Part shown: positions 52,590 to 61,751 of the stretch, one piece after another
How positions within the stretch are numbered: the first letter of the stretch is position 1
Layout: each line of letters begins with the position of its first letter
Origin: Segetibacter sp.
Lineage (GTDB): Bacteria > Bacteroidota > Bacteroidia > Chitinophagales > Chitinophagaceae
Reading direction: 5' to 3'
Assembly (NCBI RefSeq): GCF_025963695.1
Contig: NZ_JAOQAH010000085.1
Coordinates: forward strand, 62,001 to 126,000
Length of the DNA stretch: 64,000 nucleotides
Position numbers and translations under genes: made by a program
The notes under the pieces: model-generated
The model's input: the letters and a program-made list of their open reading frames with translations, nothing else
Database searches by the model: none
Told to the model about the DNA's origin: nothing

Positions 52590-53396
52590 TTAAACAATAA
52601 TACAAGTATAACTGCCAGGAAAAGAAAACCTAAAATCGCTCTCTTTTTTAAAAATCCCAAATACAGTACTTCCCGAACCTGTCATTGACGCATACATAGC
52701 CCCTTTTTCGTAGAGTTGTTCCTTTATAATTTTAATTGCGGGATGTAGTTCAAAAACCGTTTCTTCAAAGTCATTCTTCAACTCAGCTTTCCAACTTTCT
52801 ATTGGTTGTTTTATAATTTCCTGAATTCCTTTTGCTGGTTTTGCTAATATTAGTTTAGAAAAGGCTTCTTTAGTGGAGACATGAATTCCGGGGTTGATCA
52901 GCACTATCTTGTACCGCGACATGTCTAACTCTATTGGGGAAAGGTTTTCTCCACGTCCCGTTGCAAAGCAAGGTTTATTGATAATAAAAAAAGGACAGTC
53001 ACTACCTAGCTGCAGGGCATAAGAAATAAGTTTTTCTTCTGCCAGATGTAGGCGAAATTTCTTATTAAGCATAATAAGCATAAAAGCTCCGTCTGCGCTT
53101 CCTCCACCCAACCCTGCACCCATAGGGATTGCCTTATGCAAATGAATACTAACGGGCGGCAAGTCAGGGAAATCCTTCTTTAAAAGAAGATAAGCTTTTA
53201 CACAAAGGTTATTATCAACTGTATCATTAACCGGTAAGCCGGTAAGCTGAAAACTAAATTGGGGGGAGGGAATAATCTCTAACGCGTCTTTTACTGCAAC
53301 CGGGTAAAAGATAGTTGCAAGGTTGTGGTAACCATCAGCTCTTTTGCCAATAACGTGTAAGCCTAAGTTGATTTTGCAATTTGGAAAAAAAACCAT
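52590..53396 (-). CDS. ispE: 4-diphosphocytidyl-2-C-methyl-D-erythritol kinase
   Basis: A 268-residue GHMP kinase. N-terminal FPNCKINLGLHVIGKRADGYH, ATP-binding motif PMGAGLGGGSADG (91-103) and the closing GSGSTVFGIF motif are all diagnostic of IspE. It phosphorylates the 2-position of CDP-ME in the non-mevalonate (MEP) route to IPP and DMAPP. Its presence means the organism makes isoprenoids by the MEP route, the supply side for any terpenoid enzymes encoded at 35-37 kb. Confidence 0.95.
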   Translation of the reverse strand: MVFFPNCKINLGLHVIGKRADGYHNLATIFYPVAVKDALEIIPSPQFSFQLTGLPVNDTVDNNLCVKAYLLLKKDFPDLPPVSIHLHKAIPMGAGLGGGSADGAFMLIMLNKKFRLHLAEEKLISYALQLGSDCPFFIINKPCFATGRGENLSPIELDMSRYKIVLINPGIHVSTKEAFSKLILAKPAKGIQEIIKQPIESWKAELKNDFEETVFELHPAIKIIKEQLYEKGAMYASMTGSGSTVFGIFKKESDFRFSFPGSYTCIIV

Positions 53397-53721
53397 CAGA
53401 ACCGGGATTTTATGAGACTAGAAGAATTAATAGAAATAGAACTGGATTTATGAGATTGAAAATATTAAAAGGAAATGAGTTACAGTAGAAGCAGCAGTAT
53501 TTTAAAATATAAGCAAGGCTTGAATGTTAGTTATGTTTTTTAGAATGCACACTAAAAGATTCATTTATATTTTTTTGATAAACGGAGCGTCGCAACGATG
53601 GTGCTATGAAAACAAATGCTGAAAACATCCTTAAGGTATTAGCTTCAAGCCTTCATATTATGTCTAAATGTTTCCCGCCCCTGCGCCTGCAGCTTGTAGC
53701 CGGATTCTTGCAGCGTTCTTC
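53397..53721. other. Intergenic, 325 bp, with one dispersed repeat
   Basis: It contains the repeat at 53577-53625 and AT-rich sequence upstream of ispE. No coding frame was recognised. Confidence 0.4.
53577..53625 (+). repeat. Dispersed intergenic repeat, diverged
   Basis: Left box GATAAAC, G, core GAGCGTCGCAAC, GATG, 18 variable bases, right box CTGAAAAC. Confidence 0.6.
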
Positions 53722-54309
53722 CTACTTCTTCCTCTTATTCAATTCATCCCTGATTGAAATGGCCCTTATATAATCTTCCTGTTCAAGTACTTCATTTAGC
53801 AGGGTATTTAATTCTTCTATGCTTAAGCCGCTTAAATCATCACGACTTCCTGGTTCAGCAGAAGTAGAGACGGAAGATTTCTTTTTTGTGGTACCCGAGT
53901 CCTCCATCAAAATTCCTGCACTTTCCAAAATATGGTCGTAGGTATAAACAGGGCATCCGAAGCGAACTGCCAGAGCTAGTGCATCACTCGTACGACTGTC
54001 AATTTCTATAGTATCGTGCTCGTTGATGCAAACGAGTTTTGAGTAAAAAATCCCTTCCTGAAGATCGCTGATAACTATTTCCTGAAGATCTACACTGAAA
54101 GCATTCATGAAATTTTTAAGCAAGTCGTGAGTTAATGGCCGGCTTGGTTGCATTCTTTCAAGGGCAACAGCAATTGCCTGCGCCTCAAATCCTCCAATAA
54201 CAATGGGTAACCGGCGAAGCCCATTTACTTCGCCTAACACTACCGCATACGAATGGGTTTGAGTTATGCTATGCGACAATGCTACTATTTCCAGTTCTAT
54301 TTTCTTCAT
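53722..54309 (-). CDS. Bifunctional nuclease (DUF151) with C-terminal UVR motif
   Basis: From ATG 54309 the product has 195 residues. The DUF151 core runs MKKIELEIVALSHSITQTH, LPIVIGGFEAQAIAVALE, and the diagnostic DSRTSDALALAVRFGCPVY. The end (SIEELNTLLNEVLEQEDYIR then AISIRDELNKRKK) is a UVR-type helical hairpin, as seen in UvrB/UvrC-interacting proteins. Family members have been reported to cleave DNA and RNA. An in-frame ATG at 54423 would add 38 low-complexity residues and is not favoured. Confidence 0.85.
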   Translation of the reverse strand: MKKIELEIVALSHSITQTHSYAVVLGEVNGLRRLPIVIGGFEAQAIAVALERMQPSRPLTHDLLKNFMNAFSVDLQEIVISDLQEGIFYSKLVCINEHDTIEIDSRTSDALALAVRFGCPVYTYDHILESAGILMEDSGTTKKKSSVSTSAEPGSRDDLSGLSIEELNTLLNEVLEQEDYIRAISIRDELNKRKK

Positions 54310-54470
54310 ACCTGCAATTCTTCTGAATGTAAATGATGCGCAAATGTAAAGATTTAGCATTTGATATTTTTGTATCTCTCTATTTGATATTGAATTTTTA
54401 TAGAATAAGGTTTTTTTGTGCAAGGAATTAAAGCTCAGTTAACAGTTAATAACCTCTGCTGATAGTTTAT

Positions 54471-54478
54471 TACATTTG
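54471..54478 (+). promoter_or_regulatory. Putative -7 box (TACATTTG) of thrS
   Basis: TACATTTG fits TAnnTTTG and lies 24 bases before the thrS ATG. No clear -33 element was found. Confidence 0.35.
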
Positions 54479-54502
54479 CGCTCTTTAAATTGTAATCGTT
54501 TT

Positions 54503-56443
54503 ATGATCAATGTTTCTTTTCCTGATGGTGCAATAAGGCAATATGAAAATGGTAGTTCGGCGATGGATATTGCTAAATCTATCAGTGAAGGTCTTGCCCG
54601 CAAGGTGTTGGCGGCAAAAGTGGATGGACAGGTGTGGGACTTGTCAAGGCCCATTATGAGTGATGTGTCTTTACAACTGCTAACGTGGAATGAAATAGAA
54701 GGAAAATCTACATTTTGGCATTCTTCAGCACATTTAATGGCTGAGGCATTGGAAAACGTTTACCCCGGTGTAAAACTTGGAATTGGTCCAGCTATAGAAA
54801 AAGGTTTTTATTACGATATTGACTTAGGTGACAGGCAAATAACAGAAGACGACCTCAGAAAGCTTGAAGTGAAGATGGTTGAGCTGGCTAAAACGAACTC
54901 TGTTTATCAAAGGAAAGAAGTGAGTAAGGACGACGCAGTAAAATACTTTACAGACAAAGGTGACGAGTATAAATTAGAGTTAATCGAAGGTCTAAATGAT
55001 GGGGAGATCACTTTTTATAGCCAGGGAAATTTTACCGACCTCTGTCGCGGACCACATATTCCAAATACAGGATTCATAAAAGCCATTAAGCTTACCAACA
55101 TAGCCGGTGCCTATTGGAGAGGAGACGAGAAACGCAAAATGCTTACGCGTATTTATGGTGTAACATTTCCTAACCAGAAAGAGCTGGATGAATATGTGAC
55201 TTTGCTTGAAGAGGCAAAGAAACGAGACCACAGGAAATTGGGAAAAGAGCTGGAATTATTTACTTTTTCAGAAAGAGTTGGATTGGGGCTGCCATTATGG
55301 TTGCCTAAAGGCGCTATGCTAAGGGAAAGACTTCAGCAATTTTTGCAGAAGGCTCAAATTGAGACGGGTTATCTTCCGGTAATAACTCCTCATATCGGTC
55401 ATAAAAATTTGTACGTTACAAGTGGTCACTATGAGAAATACGGTAAAGACAGCTTTCAACCTATAGGAACACCACAGGAAGGAGAGGAATTTTTTCTTAA
55501 ACCTATGAATTGCCCGCACCACTGCGAAATTTATAAAGCAGTACCGAGAAGTTATAAAGATCTTCCACTTCGCCTCGCTGAGTTTGGTACAGTTTATCGT
55601 TATGAACAGCATGGTGAATTGCACGGTTTGACGCGTGTTCGTGGTTTTACTCAGGATGATGCTCACCTTTTTTGTAAGCCCGACCAGGTAAATGATGAAT
55701 TTAAGAAAGTTATTGACCTGGTTTTATACGTTTTTAAATCGTTAAGTTTTACCGATTATACAGCGCAAATTTCATTAAGAGACAAAGAAGACAGGTCTAA
55801 ATACATAGGAACAGATGAAAACTGGGAAATAGCTGAAAAGGCAATTATTGAGGCTTCCGCAGAAAAAGGGTTGTCAACTGTGATAGAATATGGAGAAGCA
55901 GCGTTTTATGGCCCAAAACTTGATTTCATGGTGAAGGACGCTATAGGACGAAAATGGCAGTTAGGTACGATTCAGGTAGATTACAATTTACCAGAGCGGT
56001 TTGATCTTACATATATCGGTGAAGACAATGCTAAGCATAGGCCAGTAATGATTCATAGAGCGCCATTTGGGTCAATGGAAAGATTTATTGCAGTATTAAT
56101 TGAACATTGTGCAGGAAAATTCCCTTTGTGGCTCGCACCAACCCAGGCGGTAGTGCTACCTATAAGCGATAAATTTAGTGAGTATGCCGAGGAAGTTAGG
56201 ATGCAGCTTAAAAGGGCAGATATAAGAGTGGAGGTAGATGAACGGAACGAAAAAATTGGTAGAAAGATCAGGGAAGCAGAAATGAACAAAATTCCCTATA
56301 TGCTTGTGGTAGGAGAAAAAGAGGTTGCAGAGGGTAAAGTATCACTTAGAAAGCAGGCAAAAGGAGATTTGGGAACAAAATTAGTCAGTGAAACAATAGA
56401 TTTTCTGAAAGAGGAAATCGATAGTAAAAGAGCTTTCGAATAA
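54503..56443 (+). CDS. thrS: Threonine-tRNA ligase
   Basis: From ATG 54503 (the upstream TTG at 54476 would add nine unlikely residues) the product has 646 residues, normal for bacterial ThrRS. Domain order: TGS ([20 protein letters not shown]), the editing second-additional domain with [11 protein letters not shown] and the [12 protein letters not shown] motif, the class II catalytic core (motif 2 [19 protein letters not shown]; zinc Cys in [10 protein letters not shown]; motif 3 [18 protein letters not shown]) and a C-terminal anticodon-binding domain. It charges tRNA-Thr. infC follows 100 bp downstream. Confidence 0.97.
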   Translation: MINVSFPDGAIRQYENGSSAMDIAKSISEGLARKVLAAKVDGQVWDLSRPIMSDVSLQLLTWNEIEGKSTFWHSSAHLMAEALENVYPGVKLGIGPAIEKGFYYDIDLGDRQITEDDLRKLEVKMVELAKTNSVYQRKEVSKDDAVKYFTDKGDEYKLELIEGLNDGEITFYSQGNFTDLCRGPHIPNTGFIKAIKLTNIAGAYWRGDEKRKMLTRIYGVTFPNQKELDEYVTLLEEAKKRDHRKLGKELELFTFSERVGLGLPLWLPKGAMLRERLQQFLQKAQIETGYLPVITPHIGHKNLYVTSGHYEKYGKDSFQPIGTPQEGEEFFLKPMNCPHHCEIYKAVPRSYKDLPLRLAEFGTVYRYEQHGELHGLTRVRGFTQDDAHLFCKPDQVNDEFKKVIDLVLYVFKSLSFTDYTAQISLRDKEDRSKYIGTDENWEIAEKAIIEASAEKGLSTVIEYGEAAFYGPKLDFMVKDAIGRKWQLGTIQVDYNLPERFDLTYIGEDNAKHRPVMIHRAPFGSMERFIAVLIEHCAGKFPLWLAPTQAVVLPISDKFSEYAEEVRMQLKRADIRVEVDERNEKIGRKIREAEMNKIPYMLVVGEKEVAEGKVSLRKQAKGDLGTKLVSETIDFLKEEIDSKRAFE

Positions 56444-56543
56444 TTTTACTATTTTTAGTCATATGAGATAGGTTGAAAATTGATTAATTATTATTTGAAA
56501 TAATTATTAAAAATAAAAACAAACAGTAACCAAAAAACGATTA

Positions 56544-57119
56544 ATGGCAGTAAACCCGGGTTTTTTTAGGGGACGTAACCCAAATTTTCGAAAAGAGCAA
56601 CAACAGGAACATCGTACTAACAGGATGATCCGGATACCTGAAGTTAGATTGGTAGGGGAAGGAATTGAGCCAGGTGTTTATCCTACAGAGAAGGCTTTAG
56701 CAATGGCTGAAGCACAAGGTCTTGATTTAGTTGAAATTTCTCCAAACGCAGTTCCTCCTGTGTGCAGAATTATTGACTATAAAAAGTTCTTGTACGAGAA
56801 GAAGCGCAAGGAGAAGGAGATGAAGGCGAACTCAAAGCAGAGCGAGGTTAAAGAAATTCGCTTCACGCCCAGTACCGATGAGCACGATTTTGACTTTAAG
56901 TGTAAACATGCTGAGAAGTTTTTGAAGGAAGGTGACAAGGTAAAAGCTTACGTACAATTTAAAGGACGTGCCATCATGTTCAAAGACCGTGGCGAGCTAC
57001 TTCTTTTAAAATTCGCCGAGCGTTTAGCGGAAACAGGTGTTTTAGAAGGGATGCCTAAAATGGAAGGTAAAAGAATGTTAGTTATTTTTGCACCGAAGGG
57101 CCAGAAGAAAAACAAGTAA
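56544..57119 (+). CDS. infC: Translation initiation factor IF-3
   Basis: A 191-residue protein: N-domain IRIPEVRLVGEGIEPGVYPT then EALAMAEAQGLDLVEISPNAV type helix, linker with YEKKRKEKEMKANSKQSEVK, and C-domain KEIRFTPSTDEHDFDFKCKH and KVKAYVQFKGRAI. A short N-terminal extension (VNPGFFRGRNPNFRKEQQQ) is usual in Bacteroidota. It prevents premature subunit joining and selects the initiator tRNA. The start is ATG, not the AUU used for feedback in enterobacteria. It is followed by a terminator, not rpmI-rplT. Confidence 0.95.
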   Translation: MAVNPGFFRGRNPNFRKEQQQEHRTNRMIRIPEVRLVGEGIEPGVYPTEKALAMAEAQGLDLVEISPNAVPPVCRIIDYKKFLYEKKRKEKEMKANSKQSEVKEIRFTPSTDEHDFDFKCKHAEKFLKEGDKVKAYVQFKGRAIMFKDRGELLLLKFAERLAETGVLEGMPKMEGKRMLVIFAPKGQKKNK

Positions 57120-57137
57120 TTTTTTTAATATAGTAGT

Positions 57138-57167
57138 AAACAGTAGAGCAGTCTCTACTGTTTTTTT
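57138..57167 (+). terminator. Rho-independent terminator after infC
   Basis: An 11-bp stem AAACAGTAGAG / CTCTACTGTTT with a 4-base loop, followed by a T-run, 18 bp past the infC stop. Confidence 0.85.
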
Positions 57168-57224
57168 ATGTGCACACTTCTCTCATTCGATTAGGAGCTA
57201 AACAACTTTAAATATTTTTTATTT

Positions 57225-58094
57225 ATGTCATTAAGTTACAGCAAGAGAGTTCAAATAATCGAATGTCCCCGCGATGCAATGCAAGGTTGGAAGACACTTA
57301 TCCCAACCCAAACAAAAATTACTTACCTAAACAGTTTACTTAAAGTTGGTTTTCACACCCTTGACTGCGGCAGCTTTGTTTCAGCTAAGGCTATCCCTCA
57401 AATGGCGGATACAAAGGAGGTAATTGCACAACTATCATTAGAAGGCAGTAAAACAAAATTGCTGGTAATTGTAGCCAACGTAAGGGGAGCCGAAGAAGCG
57501 GTTCGGTTTGAACAAATCACTTATTTGGGTTTCCCGTTTTCCATTTCTCCAACATTTCAAATAAGAAATACGAATAGCTCCATTAAAGAAAGCCTCCTGC
57601 GGGTAGATGAGATACAGAACTTGTGTCTGAAAAATAATAAGGAATTAGTACTATACCTAAGCATGGCATTTGGAAACCCATATGACGACGGGTATAATGA
57701 AGAGACGCTGTTGCATTGGGCGGATGAGATGGTTAAAAAAAATATTAAAATTATTTCGCTTGCTGATACTGTGGGCATAGCAACTCCTGATCAAATTAAT
57801 TTTGCACTCGCCACTTTAATTGCTGCTTATCCGCAGGCAGAGTTTGGAGTACACCTTCATTCAACTGCTGCAGATTGGCAAGAGAAACTCGCAGCCGCCC
57901 TTGACGCAGGGTGCAAAAGATTTGATGGGGCTTTAAAAGGAATTGGCGGTTGTCCGATGGCAACAAACGAACTGGTAGGAAATATGAATACAGAACGAAT
58001 GATTGGTTATTTTAAAGAGATGGATATGATTAGATTTTTAAATGAAGAGGCGTTAGAAGACTCTTTGAGGTTGGCAGAGCAGGTATTTGTATAG
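57225..58094 (+). CDS. Hydroxymethylglutaryl-CoA lyase
   Basis: A 289-residue DRE-TIM metallolyase. The barrel starts with IECPRDAMQGWKTLIPTQ (the Asp/Gln-bearing substrate loop), has metal ligands in GVHLHSTAADW, ISLADTVGIATP on the substrate strand, and the catalytic-loop signature GIGGCPMATNE with Cys near residue 247. It splits HMG-CoA into acetoacetate and acetyl-CoA in leucine catabolism. It has its own start after a terminator, so it is not part of the thrS-infC transcript. Confidence 0.9.
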   Translation: MSLSYSKRVQIIECPRDAMQGWKTLIPTQTKITYLNSLLKVGFHTLDCGSFVSAKAIPQMADTKEVIAQLSLEGSKTKLLVIVANVRGAEEAVRFEQITYLGFPFSISPTFQIRNTNSSIKESLLRVDEIQNLCLKNNKELVLYLSMAFGNPYDDGYNEETLLHWADEMVKKNIKIISLADTVGIATPDQINFALATLIAAYPQAEFGVHLHSTAADWQEKLAAALDAGCKRFDGALKGIGGCPMATNELVGNMNTERMIGYFKEMDMIRFLNEEALEDSLRLAEQVFV

Positions 58095-58235
58095 TCTTTG
58101 TTGTTTTTTATAATGAAGCGATTGATGTAGAGCCTGCCGAAGTAATAGGAACCACTGCTACGATTTATTTAAAGGTTGATGATAATATGAACTTCATTTT
58201 CAAATTTTCAATTCATTCATTTTCAAATTTGCACT

Positions 58236-59219
58236 ATGAAACTCATGTTAGATGTTCAAATTAAATCTCCTGCTAAGAAGATAACTTATGCTGATAGGTT
58301 TTTTTTAATTGGCTCTTGTTTTACCGAGCACATTGGGCGACGGTTAGAGGAACTGAAGTTTTCAACGATACAAAATCCTAACGGAATTTTATTTGACCCT
58401 GTCAGCGTAAGCAAAAGCCTCAATTCCTACGTGGATCTGAAAAAATACAAACAAGCCGATCTTTTTTATTTAAATGAGCTATGGCAAAGTTGGAATCATC
58501 ATTCTCTTTTTTCCGGAATGGATGCTAATAACGTATTGCTTAATATCAACCTGTCTCAACGAAAAGCGCACGAGGAATTAAAATCTGCGACATGGCTTGT
58601 TATAACGCTAGGTTCATCATTTTCTTACCAACTTACTGAGGATAATCAACCTGTTGCCAATTGTCATCGGGCTCCTGGACAGTGGTTTAATAAGCACATG
58701 CTTACAACCGAAGAGACAGTGGCTGCACTGGATGAAAGTATACAAAAGCTGCTCGTTTTCAATCAAACCTTGCAAATCATATTTACAATCAGTCCCGTTC
58801 GCCATATACGAGATGGGGTTGTAGAGAATAACCGTAGTAAAGCAAGGTTAATTGAAGCGGTTCATCAATTGGTTGACAAGTATTCCCATGTACACTATTT
58901 CCCTTCTTACGAACTGGTTATTGACGTTTTGCGCGATTATCGTTTTTATGATGTTGACCTGGTTCATCCTAATTATGCCGCTACCGAGTTTGTGTTTGAA
59001 AAATTTGAAGACAGTTTTATTGACCCCGATACAAGGAGTTATATGGAAGAGATTAAGAAAATCGCCAGCGGCTATAAGCACAAGCCGTTTCAGCCCCAGA
59101 CGCAGTCACATCAATCTTTCTTGAAGAGCAGTTTTGAAAAAGTCAGGCAGTTGCAGGAAAAGCTACCGGAGCTCGATTTCTCTAAGGAGTTAACGTATTT
59201 TTCGAAGAGAAATTTGTAG
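58236..59219 (+). CDS. GSCFA-domain protein
   Basis: A 327-residue protein with the namesake motif GSCFTEHIGRRLEELKF near the N-terminus, PNGILFDPVSVSKSLNSY, TLGSSFSYQ and ISPVRHIRDGVVENN, all typical of the Bacteroidota GSCFA family. The family is SGNH/GDSL-like: Ser of GSCF would be the nucleophile, and DVDLVHPNYAATE supplies Asp/His. It is probably an esterase or transferase of unknown substrate. No signal peptide is evident. It lies 141 bp downstream of the HMG-CoA lyase gene. Confidence 0.88.
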   Translation: MKLMLDVQIKSPAKKITYADRFFLIGSCFTEHIGRRLEELKFSTIQNPNGILFDPVSVSKSLNSYVDLKKYKQADLFYLNELWQSWNHHSLFSGMDANNVLLNINLSQRKAHEELKSATWLVITLGSSFSYQLTEDNQPVANCHRAPGQWFNKHMLTTEETVAALDESIQKLLVFNQTLQIIFTISPVRHIRDGVVENNRSKARLIEAVHQLVDKYSHVHYFPSYELVIDVLRDYRFYDVDLVHPNYAATEFVFEKFEDSFIDPDTRSYMEEIKKIASGYKHKPFQPQTQSHQSFLKSSFEKVRQLQEKLPELDFSKELTYFSKRNL

Positions 59220-59259
59220 AAGGATACACAATGGTTCTTCTAATATTGATGTTTGTGTT

Positions 59260-59308
59260 TTTCAACAATTGTTTTTCATCGCCTCATTCTTGCGTCGCAC
59301 ACTTTTAC
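59260..59308 (-). repeat. Dispersed intergenic repeat, GTGCGACGC variant
   Basis: Minus strand: GTAAAAG, T, core GTGCGACGCAAG, AATG, then variable sequence with no clear right box (assumed 49 bp by analogy). Confidence 0.65.
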
Positions 59309-59446
59309 TTTATAGCTATTTGCGACGTTTTTACTAAGGCAGATAATCTTTAACTATTGTTTATGTTCATCTTATGAATTTGCGAATGGCTTGCCTCCTG
59401 CATGCCAAATAAAGTTTTTAGAAAGGCGTTGCTTGAAAAATAAAAA

Positions 59447-59496
59447 GTACAAGTGAGTGACACAACGATGTTGAAAAGCATTACGAAAGTTCGTAA
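59447..59496 (+). repeat. Dispersed intergenic repeat, GAGTGACAC variant
   Basis: GTACAAG, T, core GAGTGACACAAC, GATG, 19 variable bases, right box TTCGTAAC. Left part is a perfect consensus match. Confidence 0.8.
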
Positions 59497-59497
59497 C

Positions 59498-59542
59498 AAA
59501 AAAAAATCTCCTGACCCACTTCTATGGCTTGGGGCCAGGAGA
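59498..59542 (-). terminator. Rho-independent terminator of the GH1-RmlD gene
   Basis: On the minus strand CTCCTGGCCC pairs with GGGTCAGGAG (one G-T pair) and is followed by a run of T, just past the stop of the sugar-enzyme operon. Confidence 0.8.
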
Positions 59543-59564
59543 CTGCTATCGATTCATTCGTCTT

Positions 59565-61751
59565 TTACATTATGATCATTTCCTGTTCTCTAAAAAATCT
59601 ATCTAATGCATTGTCAAGATTGGGCAGCTCGAAACCTTTTTCGGTAGTAAGCACACTATAAGTTGGCCGTGATGCGAGAAAGTTCATTTCAGGTAATGTG
59701 ACTGCTCTGAAATGCTTTGGGTTATACCCGCTTCTGTTTGCTACTTCATAAGCCAACATTGCCCAGCTTATACTTCCTTTATTTGAAATATTCCAAATTC
59801 CGTTTGCCTCGTCTATCAACAAATCAAGCGTAGTGTGTACAAGGTCCGGAACATAAGTGGGAGAGACCGTTACATCTTTTGGTGCGGCAAACGCTTGTTC
59901 ATTTGAAAATGATTTAAGCGCATCGTGTACAAAGTTGCACCTGTCCCACGGCCCGAAAAAGGCGCCAGTTCGTATAATTAGGGCGTTTGGATCATTTTTT
60001 AAAACATTTTCCTCTGCCATGGCCTTGCTTTGACCGTAAATGTTTAATGGAGAAACGAAGTCGCTTTCCAGGTAAGGATTGTTCTTTTTGCCATCAAAAA
60101 CAAGATCTGAAGAATAAGTCACAAACTGAATTCCGTATTTGCGGCAAACTGTTGAAAGAAACTTAGGTGCTACACTATTCACCATAAAACAATCCTCAAC
60201 CGCTTTTTCTGCTTCGTCTATTTTTGAATACCCTGCGGTATTAACTATGGCCCATGGGTTATGATGCTTCACCATTCGCTCAATGTCTGCTACATCAGAA
60301 ATATCAACCTCTTGCCTGCCTAATAAAATATGATGTATTCCGCGCAACTCACAAAGGCGGCTAAAAGCACTTCCTAGTGTGCCGGTCTTTCCTATAATGA
60401 TTAAAGGGTTTCCCTGGGGCTTCCTTTTAGGCGGGGAAGTAATATCGATTTCGTCCAGGTGATAGGTAACCGCGCACGATCTTTTCCACCAGCCATCTTC
60501 TTTAAATACCGGGTGGGTAAACTCAGTTCCCTCTGCGAGCGATTTTACCAGCTTTGTAAGTGCCGTTGGTCTTGGTTCTGCAAGGGCTCTTACATCAAAT
60601 AATCCTGGTTCATAAATCCCGACAGGTTTTGTTAAAAGGCTACACCAATCAAAAGACCCTAAGAGGGCCCATGCCGTAACTGCTCTAATATCTGCACCTT
60701 CATCCTTTAGTTTATTAACTGCCGTCCAAATGTAGTTAAACCATCTTAGTTGTTCCTCACGCGTACAATGCAGGTGAACTTCGGTAATGGCAATAGGTAA
60801 ATGAAAACGTTCCCACACTTCCTTAAACAAAACTTCAGGCCCTTCGTTTTTTCCAACTCGCACCGCTTCAACATCGGCATATACATCAATACCATTACCT
60901 CCAATAGTATGAGCAGGAAATTTTTCTATTTTCTCGTCAATATATCGCTCTGAAGTAACATAGTGATTAACACCCATTATATCAGGAGGGCAGGGGTTTT
61001 CTGCGAAAAATTGAAAGTCTTCTTCAGTAAGTCCTTCCCCGGTAAGATAGCCCCATAAAGAGTGATTCTTATTAATCTTTCCCGCAAGTATATCGAACGA
61101 CAACCAACGCCGTTTGTTCTCGAAGTCGGCCTGGTGCCGAAGTTTATGAGAGCTTTGTGTTTTACCTATGTCTTCAGTTTGAACAAGCTTTGCATTGGGA
61201 TTCACCTTTCTGATAGCTTGCATTGCAAGAACAGTTCCTTTACACTCAGCAAGCAATATTTTCAGGAAATCTAAAGTGTTGGCTTTATGTGGATACCAGT
61301 GTCCATATAAACCGCAGAACCGCGCTGTAGTTAACGGTTCATTTACCGGTGTATAATAGGTAATCCAGGGAAACTGTGCGGCAACCTTCCCCGCGTACTC
61401 TCCCAAACCTTCCGCGAAACTTCCATCAAAAAAGTCGGCATATATAGGACCACTTCCGTGATGAACCAAGCCGGCAATAGGTTCAATGCCGGCTTGGTTT
61501 AATTCGTTCAATCTTGCTTCAGAGTAGCTCCAATCTATTATGGTATCTTTTTGCGCCGCGTGTTTCTCCCAAAGTATAGGATAACGGAGTGCTTTAATTC
61601 CTAAATCGGCGAATCGTTTTATATCCTCAGATCCTCTCGTATAATGGCCAGACAGCACTAGCTGGTCCATGTAAGTGTCGTCAACTCTATTGAGAGAACA
61701 TTCAAGCCCGCCCCATATTTCAATTCTGTTTTTGGTATACTCTGTCTTCAT
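59565..61751 (-). CDS. Fusion of GH1-like glycosidase and RmlD-like sugar-nucleotide reductase
   Basis: From ATG 61751 the product has 728 residues. The N-terminal half (about 5-415) is a family-1-like TIM barrel: acid/base Glu in YYTPVNEPLTT, nucleophile Glu in IAITEVHLH, and the WALLGSFDWCSLL end motif. The C-terminal half (about 445-728) is an RmlD-type extended SDR: GKTGTLGSAFSRL, NTAGYSKIDEAE, YSSDLVFDG and catalytic YGQSK. It starts inside the last 32 bases of the upstream gene, so translation is probably coupled. It likely makes or edits a deoxysugar-containing polymer or glycoside. Cytoplasmic, no signal peptide. Confidence 0.85.
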   Translation of the reverse strand: MKTEYTKNRIEIWGGLECSLNRVDDTYMDQLVLSGHYTRGSEDIKRFADLGIKALRYPILWEKHAAQKDTIIDWSYSEARLNELNQAGIEPIAGLVHHGSGPIYADFFDGSFAEGLGEYAGKVAAQFPWITYYTPVNEPLTTARFCGLYGHWYPHKANTLDFLKILLAECKGTVLAMQAIRKVNPNAKLVQTEDIGKTQSSHKLRHQADFENKRRWLSFDILAGKINKNHSLWGYLTGEGLTEEDFQFFAENPCPPDIMGVNHYVTSERYIDEKIEKFPAHTIGGNGIDVYADVEAVRVGKNEGPEVLFKEVWERFHLPIAITEVHLHCTREEQLRWFNYIWTAVNKLKDEGADIRAVTAWALLGSFDWCSLLTKPVGIYEPGLFDVRALAEPRPTALTKLVKSLAEGTEFTHPVFKEDGWWKRSCAVTYHLDEIDITSPPKRKPQGNPLIIIGKTGTLGSAFSRLCELRGIHHILLGRQEVDISDVADIERMVKHHNPWAIVNTAGYSKIDEAEKAVEDCFMVNSVAPKFLSTVCRKYGIQFVTYSSDLVFDGKKNNPYLESDFVSPLNIYGQSKAMAEENVLKNDPNALIIRTGAFFGPWDRCNFVHDALKSFSNEQAFAAPKDVTVSPTYVPDLVHTTLDLLIDEANGIWNISNKGSISWAMLAYEVANRSGYNPKHFRAVTLPEMNFLASRPTYSVLTTEKGFELPNLDNALDRFFREQEMIIM

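Larger units (their letters stand above)
59220..59564. other. Intergenic, 345 bp, two dispersed repeats and a terminator
   Basis: Between two convergent genes. It contains the repeats at 59260-59308 (minus) and 59447-59496 (plus), in opposite orientations, and the terminator at 59498-59542. Confidence 0.6.

Noticed and set aside
54476..54502. TTG start giving a longer ThrS
   Set aside because: The nine added residues do not belong to the TGS domain; ATG 54503 fits the family start.
1448..59496. Possible CRISPR array from the recurring motif
   Set aside because: Copies are kilobases apart, in both orientations, with no regular spacers and no cas genes. They are dispersed repeats.
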